Notes: generated by a model from the sequence alone, not told the origin. Counted from the stretch's first letter, positions 52,418 to 61,990 are shown. The stretch is 64,000 nucleotides of DNA from Methanohalophilus halophilus (GCF_001889405.1 NZ_CP017921.1:448057-512056); one strand, 5' to 3'. A program made the numbers and translations.

Positions 52418-53100
52418 CATCTCAGAAGGAGGGCTTTGGATTGCTACATAAATTATATGAAAAACGTCTCCTGAATAAAATACAACAGGGACAGCAAAAT
52501 CCACCTTCCTCTCTTGCCATAGTCCTGCCTGAAACAGATCTACTCCAAAAGAATAGTAGCCAAAAAACACTCCAATTCATAAACTGGTGCCAGGATTTTG
52601 GCATCAAGAAAATCTATTTTAATGTGGACATTCTGGATGAAAAAGCCGATCTCAAAAATAAGATGGTTTACAGATTAGTTCAGTTTATTGAAAGAATATG
52701 CGCCAAACTGCCCCCTAAAACCGGCTATGACGTATATGGAGATGACGGCAGTACATTACTCACAAAACCCGGAAAAGACCCCAGTATCATTTTTGTACTG
52801 GGATACGGCGGAAAAAAAGAGATTACCTCTTCTGTCAGGACCATTCTCTGTGATGTAGAAAAAGGAAACATAGAACCGGAAGATATTGATGAAAATATTC
52901 TGGAATCCCATCTGACAATAGAAGGAGAACCGGATTTGATAATACGTTCGGGGGGAAGACATCTTTCAGATTTTCTTATATGGCAATCCGTCTATTCAGA
53001 ACTGTATTTCACAGATATTAACTGGAACAGCTTCAGAAGGATTGATTTTTTGCGTATCATCAGGGATTTCCAGAAAAGGAAACGCCGCTATGGAAAGTAA
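52414..53100 (+). CDS. Cis-prenyltransferase-like protein lacking the catalytic aspartate (NgBR/Nus1-type subunit)
   Basis: A 228-residue member of the UPP/dehydrodolichyl synthase family. The C-terminal region has the conserved LIIRSGGRHLSDFLIWQSVYSELYF pattern (about 173-197), including the RxG-type substrate motif. The N-terminal DGNxRWA motif that holds the catalytic Asp is replaced by SLAIVLPETDLLQKN. This is the pattern of the non-catalytic partner subunit of heteromeric cis-prenyltransferases. It likely pairs with an active synthase encoded elsewhere to make glycosyl carrier lipids. Confidence 0.8.
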   Translation: MTSQKEGFGLLHKLYEKRLLNKIQQGQQNPPSSLAIVLPETDLLQKNSSQKTLQFINWCQDFGIKKIYFNVDILDEKADLKNKMVYRLVQFIERICAKLPPKTGYDVYGDDGSTLLTKPGKDPSIIFVLGYGGKKEITSSVRTILCDVEKGNIEPEDIDENILESHLTIEGEPDLIIRSGGRHLSDFLIWQSVYSELYFTDINWNSFRRIDFLRIIRDFQKRKRRYGK

Positions 53101-53112
53101 GGAAGTGTTTAC

Positions 53113-53577
53113 ATGGTAGCCTATGCTGTAATTATTTGCACCAAATGCCGCTTGCAATGCCAGGTTATAGAAGACCGGAGCCAAAAAACCATAAAATGCC
53201 AGAGATGTGGTGCAACCTTGCAGTTTCGTAAATTGAGGAAATTCCACAGGACAGAAATACTCGATGAAGCAATAGCGGCACGAACCGCTCTTCAGGCAAA
53301 GATACAGGGATCCGATTCAAAAAAAGTCAGCCAGATCCTAGCAGATGCAAGCGTTGATCAGCTCCAGCCAAGCCCGCCTAATCAAAAAAGATCTGCAAAT
53401 CCTTCTAAATATATCATAAATGCTCTTGAAAACCAGGAAAAAATTCAGATCAGACAGCTATTCCAAATGGCTGAAGATGCAGGTTTTGAGAGGGAAAAAA
53501 TTGAGAAAGCCCTTGAAAACCTGAAAAATTCGGGAGACATCTACACTCCCGGCAAAGGATATCTTAAACTTGCCTGA
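53113..53577 (+). CDS. Zinc-ribbon and winged-helix protein (DUF5817-like)
   Basis: A 154-residue protein. Residues 1-35 form a zinc ribbon (C9, C12 then C29, C32: ICTKCR ... CQRCGA), followed by FRKLRKFHRTEILDEAIAART, typical of DUF5817-type archaeal proteins. The C-terminal part (about 105-154; IQIRQLFQMAEDAGFEREKI to IYTPGKGYLKL) is a winged helix resembling the MCM C-terminal domain. It likely binds nucleic acid. It lies 12 bases after the cis-prenyltransferase gene. Confidence 0.85.
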   Translation: MVAYAVIICTKCRLQCQVIEDRSQKTIKCQRCGATLQFRKLRKFHRTEILDEAIAARTALQAKIQGSDSKKVSQILADASVDQLQPSPPNQKRSANPSKYIINALENQEKIQIRQLFQMAEDAGFEREKIEKALENLKNSGDIYTPGKGYLKLA

Positions 53578-53696
53578 ATTAGAACCTGCAAACAAGGTAG
53601 CATAAGTTATATTTAGGGAAAATACATAATAAGGTGGTTCAGACAAACCGTTTTCGACCTGCACTTAAATAAAAATCCTGGATGTAAGGTATCAAA

Positions 53697-54983
53697 ATGT
53701 CCGACAATACACTTGATATAATAGAACTTTTGTTGACGGCCCAGATATACAACCAGAACCAAGTATTGGATGTCAACGATCTTCCAAAACCCATAAGGAA
53801 GCACTACTGGAAAAAAGAGGCCAAAGGAGTACCACGACCCATTCATGTTTCACTCACTGACGTGAATAAACTGTATGGAGAAAGTGAAACTAAAAAGGTA
53901 TTAAAGGGCCTTCCCTTCGTAGAAATCGATGAAGTTGGTTACAAGATCAAATTAACTTCTCTTGACATGGCCATTAGCTGGTTCGAAAAACAGGACACCT
54001 CCAGTCGTATCGAAGAAAACCCCGCATTGGCCTATTACTTTGAGAAAGCAGAAAAAGAAGGAGTCAGCTACAGTAAAGTACGGGACAGTACCAAACCCAA
54101 GGAAGTCGACAGGGAATGGATAGAATCCCTCAAAGCCGAAGTAATGGAGGAAGAAGGCGGAGAAGATATGCTCAAACTGGCACAACTCCTGGCCCCGGAA
54201 GATATACAGCAGGGGATGTCCGAACTAATCCTCACAAAAAAACAGGAATCCGAAGTTGACAAGATAGTCAAAGCCATCAAGTTCCGGGATTACCTGAAGG
54301 AAATCGGGCTGTACGATGTGGGCAAGATTTTGCTGGTTGGACCCCCGGGTACAGGGAAAACATCAGTTGCAAGAGCACTATCCGAAATGTTATCCATTCC
54401 TTTTGTTGAAGTAAAATTATCCATGATTACAGATCAGTATCTTGGTGAAACTGCAAAAAACATTGACAGGGTATTTGAACTGGCAAAAAAACTCAATCCA
54501 TGCATTCTTTTTGTGGATGAATTCGACTTTATTGCAAAAACCCGGACCTCGGATGAACATGCAGCCCTGAAAAGAGCTGTCAACACTCTCCTCAAGGCAA
54601 TCGATGAAATAAGTCTCACAAGGGATGGAGTACTCCTGATCGCTGCTACCAACCATCCCCACATGCTGGACTCAGCTGCATGGAGGAGATTTGATGAAAT
54701 ACTTGAATTCCCCTTTCCGGATTATGACATGAGGAAAAATATTCTTGACATCGTCACAAGGCATATCGAAGGAGACTTTGACACTGCAGCGATTGCTGAA
54801 ATTACAGAAGGTTACAGTGGATCCGACCTGAGAGTGGTGATCCGGGAGGGTGTTCTGGATGCCCTGCTGGAGGAGCGTCGGGAGCTCTGTAACAAAGATC
54901 TTCTTAATGCGGTGGAATCATTCAATAATCGTTCACATATAAAATCCGAAAAATACCTCCAGCGGTATGACAGGGTGTCTTAA
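53697..54983 (+). CDS. AAA ATPase with a methanogen-type N-terminal domain
   Basis: A 428-residue single-ring AAA protein. The first 190 residues are a helical N-terminal domain (SLTDVNKLYGESETKKVLKG) unlike proteasome or CDC48 N-domains. Walker [10 protein letters not shown] is at about 214-222, Walker B ILFVDEFDFIA near 269-279, sensor 1 LLIAATNHP near 313 and the second arginine in AAWRRFDEI. It ends with a CDC48-like C-terminal helical subdomain. The substrate is unknown. The promoter region (53578-53696) is AT-rich. It abuts the next gene (TAA followed directly by GTG). Confidence 0.85.
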   Translation: MSDNTLDIIELLLTAQIYNQNQVLDVNDLPKPIRKHYWKKEAKGVPRPIHVSLTDVNKLYGESETKKVLKGLPFVEIDEVGYKIKLTSLDMAISWFEKQDTSSRIEENPALAYYFEKAEKEGVSYSKVRDSTKPKEVDREWIESLKAEVMEEEGGEDMLKLAQLLAPEDIQQGMSELILTKKQESEVDKIVKAIKFRDYLKEIGLYDVGKILLVGPPGTGKTSVARALSEMLSIPFVEVKLSMITDQYLGETAKNIDRVFELAKKLNPCILFVDEFDFIAKTRTSDEHAALKRAVNTLLKAIDEISLTRDGVLLIAATNHPHMLDSAAWRRFDEILEFPFPDYDMRKNILDIVTRHIEGDFDTAAIAEITEGYSGSDLRVVIREGVLDALLEERRELCNKDLLNAVESFNNRSHIKSEKYLQRYDRVS

Positions 54984-55730
54984 GTGAAAGTGACATTACT
55001 GGGCACAGGAGATGCGCCCGGTACACCGGTAATCGGTTGTAACTGTCCCACCTGCCAGGATGGACAAAAAGGGGGGAAAAGCAACCGTCTCAGATGTTCT
55101 ATTCTTGTAGAAGCCGAGAAAGGTACAATTTTGCTGGACACCGGCCCCGACCTGCGCCAGCAATTGCTTGAGCACAATATAAAGCATGTGGACGGAGTGA
55201 TATGGACCCACGGCCATTATGATCATTTTACCGGTTTTGGAGAATTCCACAGGGTGCAAAGAAAGGTAGATGTATACGGCCTTGCTGAAACCCTTGATTA
55301 CATCCTGGAATACCTGGCCTTTTTGAAACCCAGAAGAAACAATGTGAAAATCAATGAAACCTTTGAAATTATAGGGCTCAGGATTACTCTTTTTGAAGTC
55401 AAGCACCGACCGGTAAGCAATCCGGTAGGCATACTTATAGAAGAAGATGGTAAAAAAGTGGTATTCACAGGAGATTGCGAAAAGGAAATCCCACAAAAGA
55501 GTCTTGAAATGATTGACAGTCCTGACCTTTTAATTGCCGATGCGATTGTACCGGATTCAGATGTTTTGCATATCAAAAAACATATGGATGCAAAGGATGC
55601 AATGGAACTTGCCCAAAAAATAAAGGCAAAAGAGGTCGTTTTTACCCACATAAGCCACTTTTTCAAACCCCATTCCATCGCAGCACAGAAATTTCCAATG
55701 GGATATGATGGAATGCAATTTGTGATATAA
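54984..55730 (+). CDS. Metallo-beta-lactamase-fold phosphodiesterase, PhnP-like
   Basis: A 248-residue MBL-fold hydrolase. The metal-binding motif is THGHYDHFTGF (about 73-83), with further ligands in VFTGDCE (near 154) and VFTHISHFFKPH (near 213). An extra zinc site CNCPTCQDG near 19-27 is typical of the PhnP/cyclic phosphodiesterase branch. The start is GTG at 54984 immediately after the AAA gene stop. In this branch PhnP acts on cyclic phosphates; no phn genes are nearby, so the substrate is open. Confidence 0.85.
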   Translation: MKVTLLGTGDAPGTPVIGCNCPTCQDGQKGGKSNRLRCSILVEAEKGTILLDTGPDLRQQLLEHNIKHVDGVIWTHGHYDHFTGFGEFHRVQRKVDVYGLAETLDYILEYLAFLKPRRNNVKINETFEIIGLRITLFEVKHRPVSNPVGILIEEDGKKVVFTGDCEKEIPQKSLEMIDSPDLLIADAIVPDSDVLHIKKHMDAKDAMELAQKIKAKEVVFTHISHFFKPHSIAAQKFPMGYDGMQFVI

Positions 55731-55733
55731 CCT

Positions 55734-56651
55734 TCAACGTTCTTTATCCTTTTTCCAGTCTTCTTCTGCCATCCGTATCGTTTCATTCAGTTTTCTACGG
55801 TTTCGCAGGAAATTCCCAATGACCAGAAGCACGCCTGCGCCAAGTATTGATGTACCGATCAGCAGGCTACGGGGCGCATTTTCTGAGTAAAATTTGAGAT
55901 AGAGAGTCTTAAACTTAATTTCTTCTTCCTCTTCTCCCCCATTATCGGAAGGCAAGAAGCCTTTTGCAATAGAAGACAATGATGAAGAAGTATCCTGACG
56001 CAGATCATTCCAGACAAGTACTTCCCTGCCCTGTCCATCGATATACCTGGAATCGGGTGCTGGTTCAACCTTCCCTATAAACTGGTTGCCTGTTGTATAC
56101 CCTTCTGGAAGGACCACCCTGACAGTGGAAAGGTGTGATGGCACATACATGAAATCCTGCCCCATAGGCACTTCCATTGTATAGGCCACAAATCCTGTAA
56201 GGCTTTGATTGAAGGAAATTACCTGTTTGGTCTGCCCGGACTCGGATTCTTCAGAAAGGGTATAGTCTATCGAATCCATTGGCCCTGAGGCAGATAACTG
56301 TCTGACTGTTGCAGCTGGATTACCGTTATTTCCACCGGGTTTGGCCACAATTACAATGTTTGAAAGTACATCAGAACCTGGATTTGTAATATCTTCCAGG
56401 GGAACTACCTCAAGAAGATTTACATTCTCAAATACATAAACCGCTTTTACAGGCGAATCGGGGAAAAGGTAAAAAGTAGTCGTATTAATGCCACACTCAC
56501 ATGAATCGTTAGCAATGAACGGATCCAGTGTATACTCCGATGCATTGGTTGTTTCAGCGGCTTCATCAACAGGTATAATGTCATCGATGCAACCACTAAG
56601 ATAGATGGCTGAAGTGAGTATCAGAAATAGGACTACCACTTGTTTTCGCAT
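55734..56651 (-). CDS. Membrane-anchored lipoprotein, DUF5803-like
   Basis: A 305-residue protein with a lipoprotein signal (MRKQVVVLFLILTSAIYLSG then Cys21), a beta-rich extracellular domain (about 40-225) with NDLRQDTSSSLSSIAKG, and a C-terminal membrane helix (SLLIGTSILGAGVLLVIGNFL, about 263-283) followed by a basic cytoplasmic tail. This layout is that of DUF5803 in haloarchaea and methanogens. The ATG at 56651 is chosen because the signal begins there. Function unknown. Confidence 0.8.
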   Translation of the reverse strand: MRKQVVVLFLILTSAIYLSGCIDDIIPVDEAAETTNASEYTLDPFIANDSCECGINTTTFYLFPDSPVKAVYVFENVNLLEVVPLEDITNPGSDVLSNIVIVAKPGGNNGNPAATVRQLSASGPMDSIDYTLSEESESGQTKQVISFNQSLTGFVAYTMEVPMGQDFMYVPSHLSTVRVVLPEGYTTGNQFIGKVEPAPDSRYIDGQGREVLVWNDLRQDTSSSLSSIAKGFLPSDNGGEEEEEIKFKTLYLKFYSENAPRSLLIGTSILGAGVLLVIGNFLRNRRKLNETIRMAEEDWKKDKER

Positions 56652-56721
56652 TATACTATCCACCGATCGATTATTTAAAAAAGTTATCGGTGTCCAAGAA
56701 GGGAAGGGATTGCCCCTTCAC

Positions 56722-58638
56722 TCATTCTTCGACTACCGTAAGGAAAACACCCATGCTTTCAAGAGCTGCAGCAACCTCGTTATAGGCTACATAGAGTTCC
56801 TTCTTCTGATCACCCATTTCCGAGGCAGGAGGTTCCGAGGCAAACCAGATCTCTTTATCTGTGGTACCGCGTGTTATGGATACGCAGGAAAGCATATCCG
56901 ACTGCACAAGACGATATACAGAATCCACCCCGGTAGGAGTTACCCAGGCAACATAGGAAGATCGCAGGGATTCAACGAACCTGTGCCAGTTCACGGAAGC
57001 AGAACTTTCCAGCCTTACATGCAGATGTGCTCTTTCACCGGCAAGTTGTTCATCGATTCTCTTGAGGAATTTCTGGAATTTGGGATCGTCGTCCTCAACT
57101 GTAACTGCTGCTTCAGCTGCCAGGTTCTTTGCCTCTTCCTTGAAGAAAGGAGCAAGGTTGACAGCACTTGATGGTTTCGTAAACAGAGACACTCCGAAAA
57201 AGGCAACTGCGCTAAGTCCCATACCAGCAATGACACCGTGGTTCATCAGTATCGGGTGAACTGTCTGGAGATATGCAGGAGCCATTGGAGCTGTCATGTA
57301 AATATCATACACAATCAGGCTTATCTGAACAACTGCACCCACAATAAGACCTGCCATGGCACCTTCCTTGGTAGCACGCTTCCAGTAAAGACCTCCCATC
57401 AATGGGAAGAAGTAGGAAGCACTGGCAATGTATGTGGCTATATGAATAGCCTCAAGGATACTGGTAATGAAAAACGAACCCACAGTAGCTGCAAGGACTA
57501 TGAAAAGTACACTGAGCCTGTTGACCGCAAGCATCTGTTTCATGGTGGCATCCGGTTTAATGAAACGCTGGTAGATATCACGGGACACACAGGATGCCCC
57601 GGAAGTTGCAAAGGTATCCGTGCAGGACATAGCAGCAGCAGCCAGGCCTATCGCACTCAGGGCAATAACGAGCGGGGAAAAGTTTTCAAGCACAAAAACA
57701 AGCAATGCCGGTTCTGCCTGAGCCATTCCCATAGGGAAACCTGCAGCCGGTATTTCCGGGTAAATGGAACTCAGAGCGATAGCAATTACCGCACAACCTG
57801 CAAATACAATTGTTATCAGGAGGGAACCCAGAAGCAGCCCATTACGTGCGGACTTGGAATCACGTGCAGCCCATACTTTCTGCCAGGGGTCCTGCTCGGT
57901 GATCCAGCCGGGAACGATTGCAAACAAAAATATCAATACCATCGGGATTCCAATGGACAGCGGGTTCCACCAGCCAGAAGAGACATTGGAAAATAACTCA
58001 CCTGCGTTGGCAGGAGTATCGACAGCACCACCTGTAGCTGCTCCTACAGCAACAATTGCAATGACTATCGTGAACACGGAGAGGAAAAGGAACTGCACCA
58101 CATCAGTCCAGACAACCGCACTGAGACCTCCTAAAGTCACATAAACAGAGACTGCCAGAGCAACAATCAGGGCTGCATACAATGGATCAAACCCATAGAA
58201 TATCTCAAGTACCAGAGCAAAACCTTTGATATCAGCCACTGCAAAAAGAATCATGACGATGGTAATTATAATACCTATCGGCGCCCTGATTGCTGCACTG
58301 TAACGTTGTTCAAGTAATTCTGCCTGGGTTATTGCGGGCAGATTCTTTATCTTTTTTACAAATATAGCAATTATAAGAAGAGCAAGAATGTTGGGAGCCA
58401 CGAATCCCCATATTGAACCCATTCCCTGCAGCATAAAGAATGCAATAACTGCAAGCAGGCCTCCTGCCGTCAACCAGGACGCTGCTGAGGAGAATCCTAC
58501 CCCAATCGTCCCGATACGTCTGCCGGCAAGCCAGAAATCGGTTACGGTGTTTTGTTTTTTGGTAAAATACCAGCCTATACCAATCAGTCCAGCTAAGTAG
58601 ACTGCCAATAAAATCAAGAATAATTGAGAACTTTCCAT
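56722..58638 (-). CDS. Sodium:solute symporter with cytoplasmic C-terminal domain
   Basis: A 638-residue SSS-family transporter with about 13 membrane helices to residue 500. The sodium-site segments ADIKGFALVLEIFYGFDP (near 140) and GLAAAAMSCTDTFATSGAS (near 330) are typical. A soluble C-terminal domain of about 130 residues follows (HLHVRLESSASVNWHRFVES to LTVVEE). RBS GGAGG is 7 bases before the ATG. Substrates could be proline/betaine-like osmolytes, useful in a halophile, or pantothenate; the sequence does not decide. Confidence 0.9.
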   Translation of the reverse strand: MESSQLFLILLAVYLAGLIGIGWYFTKKQNTVTDFWLAGRRIGTIGVGFSSAASWLTAGGLLAVIAFFMLQGMGSIWGFVAPNILALLIIAIFVKKIKNLPAITQAELLEQRYSAAIRAPIGIIITIVMILFAVADIKGFALVLEIFYGFDPLYAALIVALAVSVYVTLGGLSAVVWTDVVQFLFLSVFTIVIAIVAVGAATGGAVDTPANAGELFSNVSSGWWNPLSIGIPMVLIFLFAIVPGWITEQDPWQKVWAARDSKSARNGLLLGSLLITIVFAGCAVIAIALSSIYPEIPAAGFPMGMAQAEPALLVFVLENFSPLVIALSAIGLAAAAMSCTDTFATSGASCVSRDIYQRFIKPDATMKQMLAVNRLSVLFIVLAATVGSFFITSILEAIHIATYIASASYFFPLMGGLYWKRATKEGAMAGLIVGAVVQISLIVYDIYMTAPMAPAYLQTVHPILMNHGVIAGMGLSAVAFFGVSLFTKPSSAVNLAPFFKEEAKNLAAEAAVTVEDDDPKFQKFLKRIDEQLAGERAHLHVRLESSASVNWHRFVESLRSSYVAWVTPTGVDSVYRLVQSDMLSCVSITRGTTDKEIWFASEPPASEMGDQKKELYVAYNEVAAALESMGVFLTVVEE

Positions 58639-58775
58639 AATAATACCTCCAATCTTATGAAGATTTACTAAATAGCATCGGCTTATTGGTGATACATAGA
58701 TGAATTAGTATATAAAACTTTTAAAAAAAGCCTGCTGGCGACATCCATATAAGTTTCCTTTCAAAACAGAATGTT

Positions 58776-59543
58776 ATGAAAATAATTACCCTTACAACAG
58801 ATTTCAAGGATCTCTATCCTGCCTCCATGAAAGCGGTTATCCTGAACATGTGCGAAGATCCGATATTCATCGACCTGACACATGATATAAAACAGGGAGA
58901 TATATTATCTGCGGCTTTTGCCCTTTACACCACCACACATTTTTTCCCTTCAGGTACAATCCATCTGGCTGTGGTGGACCCGGGGGTCGGCACCAGCAGA
59001 AAAGCCATTATTGTACGCGCAGCAAATCAGTACTTTGTTGGACCGGATAACGGACTGCTTATCCCTGCTGCACGCAGGATTGGCGATATTGAGGTTTTCG
59101 AGATTGGAGAAAAAGCCATGCTGGACAGGGTATCCAATACATTTCATGGCAGGGATATATTCGCTCCTGTAGCCGGTTTGCTGGCATCTGGCCATGAAGC
59201 AGAGGATATAGGCCAACCCATAGAAGCCTTTGAAGAAATTAGTTTCGGAGAAGCCAATGCAGCTGTGGACAAACTTTATGGAAGAGTGCTGTACATCGAC
59301 AGTTTTGGAAATGTAATAACAAATATTCCGGCAAAGATGCTGGAAGATTTTGCAAAACCCGCAGAAAAGTTAGTCGTGCAGGGAAATGTAGCGTCTTATT
59401 CCCCGACATATGGCAAAGTACAAAAGGATGAATTGCTGATCCTTACAGGCAGCCACGACTTTCTGGAAATAGCTGTCAATGGTGGGAATGCTGCGCAAAG
59501 ACTGAATATTACAGGTCATCCGGAAATTTGGATAGAAAAATGA
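58776..59543 (+). CDS. S-adenosylmethionine hydroxide adenosyltransferase (DUF62)
   Basis: A 255-residue DUF62 enzyme that hydrolyses SAM to adenosine and methionine. The N-terminal domain has ITLTTDFKDLYPASMK, IDLTHDIKQGDILSAAF and VVDPGVGTSRKAI; the C-terminal domain has VLYIDSFGNVITNIPA. The conserved Asp-Arg-His side triad of the family appears to be present. Its physiological role in archaea is uncertain. Its stop is directly followed by the convergent radical SAM gene. Confidence 0.93.
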   Translation: MKIITLTTDFKDLYPASMKAVILNMCEDPIFIDLTHDIKQGDILSAAFALYTTTHFFPSGTIHLAVVDPGVGTSRKAIIVRAANQYFVGPDNGLLIPAARRIGDIEVFEIGEKAMLDRVSNTFHGRDIFAPVAGLLASGHEAEDIGQPIEAFEEISFGEANAAVDKLYGRVLYIDSFGNVITNIPAKMLEDFAKPAEKLVVQGNVASYSPTYGKVQKDELLILTGSHDFLEIAVNGGNAAQRLNITGHPEIWIEK

Positions 59544-60518
59544 TCACATCCATTCGTAATGGCGCAACGCCTCCAGATTGTAATTATACAGTAAGCTGTT
59601 TTCAGCATAACCGAAGAAAAGGCATTTATCGCATTCATTCACGGTTTTGGCCATGGTCGATTTACTTGCCTCCCAGGCATTTTCCACACCCTTTCTGATA
59701 TCAGCAAGAGGTTGGCGATGAACCCTGCATGTTTCCACCATACCATCACAACCCACATTCAGTATAATATCAGGAGCATGGCATTTGAAAGACGGTTTTC
59801 TGTTACGTACCATTTTGAGATAGGTGAGAGAATTAATAATTGGATAGCCCTGTGATTTCATCCCTATCAGTGAATCCAGAGCTCTGCGATATGCCTCACG
59901 GTCTTTGACCTCCATATTCTCCCATACATCATCCTTGATATTTTCAAATTCATACAGAGGTTCAAAAGAAATCCTGGCACCAATCTCTGCTGCAAAGTAC
60001 ACAAGATCGGTTAGTTCATCCACGTTTTTAGAGCTTATAACACAATTCAACAGGACAGGACGTTCCATTATTTCAACACTTTTCTTGATTCCGGGAAGGA
60101 TGCGGGAAATATCGATACCCCTTATCTCCCTGTAACTTTCCAGGCCGTCTACTGAAATCGAAAGGAAATCAAGGTTTGAAAGATCTGGCAAGCGTTTTTC
60201 CAGAAGTAGACCATTGGTTACCAGTGAGGTCATTATGCCTTTTGAATGAGCATGTTCCAGAATAGCAGGAAGGTCTTCTCGAAGCAGAGGTTCCGTTGTC
60301 CAGGCATTGTAGACACCTATACCAAAATCTGCAGCCTCGTCAAGCATTTGAGCAATCTCCTCAAATGACATATCCGATTTTTCTTCCTGCCAGTATTCAC
60401 AGAAAGGACATTGCATATTGCAACGGGAATTTACACCGTGTGACAGAACATAGGGACGCCTACGCATTTTCATTTGCCATATCGGACGCAGGGCAGATAC
60501 AATTGAGAAACGGGACAT
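59544..60518 (-). CDS. Radical SAM protein with SPASM-like C-terminus
   Basis: A 324-residue radical SAM enzyme. The cluster motif is CNMQCPFC (CxxxCxxC, about 33-40). The C-terminal region has a set of cysteines (KCHAPDIILNVGCDG, ETCRVHRQ, ECDKCLF) that could bind an auxiliary iron-sulfur cluster, as in SPASM/Twitch or HpnH-like enzymes. ATG 60518 is preferred (GGATG 9 bases upstream). The substrate is unknown; lipid or peptide modification are both possible. Confidence 0.85.
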   Translation of the reverse strand: MSRFSIVSALRPIWQMKMRRRPYVLSHGVNSRCNMQCPFCEYWQEEKSDMSFEEIAQMLDEAADFGIGVYNAWTTEPLLREDLPAILEHAHSKGIMTSLVTNGLLLEKRLPDLSNLDFLSISVDGLESYREIRGIDISRILPGIKKSVEIMERPVLLNCVISSKNVDELTDLVYFAAEIGARISFEPLYEFENIKDDVWENMEVKDREAYRRALDSLIGMKSQGYPIINSLTYLKMVRNRKPSFKCHAPDIILNVGCDGMVETCRVHRQPLADIRKGVENAWEASKSTMAKTVNECDKCLFFGYAENSLLYNYNLEALRHYEWM

Positions 60519-60562
60519 TGACCACATCCTTGTTGGTCAATACAGATAAAGTCGACTGTTTA

Positions 60563-60600
60563 TTTTAAAAAAAGTAAAAAGGTGTCCGCCGTAGCGGACA
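60563..60600 (-). terminator. Terminator of the ribosomal operon
   Basis: On the minus strand TGTCCGC and GCGGACA form a 7-bp stem with a 4-base TACG loop, followed by CCTTTTTACTTTTTTT. It lies 11 bases after the L12 stop. Confidence 0.75.
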
Positions 60601-60611
60601 AAGTGAGGGAA

Positions 60612-60923
60612 TTATCCAAAGAGTGCACCAAGACCGGCCATTCCGCTCTCTTCTGATTCGTCTTCTTCCTCTTCTTCCTCAGCTTCAGCTGCCTCTTCTG
60701 TAGCTTCAGCAGGTGCTGCTGCTGGTGCTGCTGCAGGTGCTGCTGCAACTGCTGCGGTGCTCATAGCTTCTTCGATGTCTACATCTTCAAGAGCTGCAAT
60801 GAGAGCTTTTGCACGTGCTTCGTCTACATCGGTACCTGCTGCCTCAAGGACAGCTTTTACTGCATCTTCAGTAACATCTTTTCCAGCGTTGTGGAGTAAA
60901 AGTGCTGCATATATATATTCCAT
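60612..60923 (-). CDS. rpl12: Ribosomal protein P1 (L12)
   Basis: A 103-residue stalk protein. The N-terminal dimerisation domain ([26 protein letters not shown]) is followed by an alanine-rich hinge and an acidic tail ending [10 protein letters not shown], the conserved translation-factor-binding end shared with the L10 tail. It recruits elongation factors. Last gene of the L11-L1-L10-L12 order. Confidence 0.96.
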   Translation of the reverse strand: MEYIYAALLLHNAGKDVTEDAVKAVLEAAGTDVDEARAKALIAALEDVDIEEAMSTAAVAAAPAAAPAAAPAEATEEAAEAEEEEEEDESEESGMAGLGALFG

Positions 60924-60952
60924 TGTGAATCACCTGTAATTAATCTTAAATC

Positions 60953-61990
60953 TCATCCGAAAAGTGCTCCAAGACCGGCCATTCCGCCCTCTTCTGCATC
61001 CTCTTCTTCCTCTTCTACTTCTTCCTCAGCTGCTTCTTCAGCAGGCTGTTCCTCAACTGTTGCAGCTGCACTTTGTGCTGCTGCACCCAGAACAGATTTG
61101 AGATCCTCGTCCACTGCATCTTCATTGTTTGCAGATACAGCAGATGCGAGTGAAATCATCTGGGAATGTGCTTTTCCAAGCAGGGAATCCATGATCTCTG
61201 GTTCCAGTACTGTTGCATTGATACCAAGGTTCATTGCTTCGGAAGATGCCTTGGAGATCAAAGTGCTGATCGTAGCGGTTGTTGGATATGCTACATTGAC
61301 TGCCAGATTGAAAGCCTGTCTGGACGCTGCGGCAATATCGGAGAAGTATTTATCATTGTCAATTGCCAGTACATCGGGAGTAAAGATAGAACCATCTTCG
61401 AAAACTGCATGAAGGTCAAGTCCCACTTCTATAGGGAATATCTCAAGCCTTGCAAGCATTGAAGCAAGGTTCTGGGATACTACATTACCTTCTTCTGTAA
61501 CAACCTTGTTTTCGCTGACTACAACTTTACCGCCATCGATAGATGCCGGGATACCAGCACTCTGGAGATCTCCGAGAATGGGGCCCGGCGGGAAACTGGT
61601 TGGACCTTTTTCCACCTTAATATCCTGGGGAGCAATTGCACCTGCCTTTATTGGTGAAGGTGTCTTGCTCTGCTCAAGCAACTTATAGAGTTTGAAAGGA
61701 TTCTCATTGGTGAAAATTAGTGCACACTGTTGATTAAGATAATCAATCATTTCAGAACAATCTTTAGAGGAGCCTTCCAGTGCCCTGTTGACAAGAGTGT
61801 TCCTGGATACTTTGAGGACTGCCACATCTTTCAGTTCACGTCTCATAGCCTGGAGTTGTTTGGCCGGGATACCTCCCACACCTACAATACCAAACAATGG
61901 ATATTTTTCTATGAGAGCCTTTATATCCTCTATTTCCTGTTTTTTCCATTGAGGGATATGTTCACTGTGGTGAAGCTCTTCTTCCATCAT
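60953..61990 (-). CDS. rplP0: Ribosomal protein P0 (L10)
   Basis: A 345-residue archaeal P0/L10. The rRNA-binding domain (about 1-110; HIPQWKKQEIEDIKALIEKY, KVSRNTLVNRALE) is followed by an insertion domain (KAGAIAPQDIKV ... PTSFPPGP) and a C-terminal spine that binds P1 dimers, ending [10 protein letters not shown]. It anchors the stalk on 23S rRNA. Its ATG overlaps the L1 stop as ATGA. Confidence 0.96.
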   Translation of the reverse strand: MMEEELHHSEHIPQWKKQEIEDIKALIEKYPLFGIVGVGGIPAKQLQAMRRELKDVAVLKVSRNTLVNRALEGSSKDCSEMIDYLNQQCALIFTNENPFKLYKLLEQSKTPSPIKAGAIAPQDIKVEKGPTSFPPGPILGDLQSAGIPASIDGGKVVVSENKVVTEEGNVVSQNLASMLARLEIFPIEVGLDLHAVFEDGSIFTPDVLAIDNDKYFSDIAAASRQAFNLAVNVAYPTTATISTLISKASSEAMNLGINATVLEPEIMDSLLGKAHSQMISLASAVSANNEDAVDEDLKSVLGAAAQSAAATVEEQPAEEAAEEEVEEEEEDAEEGGMAGLGALFG

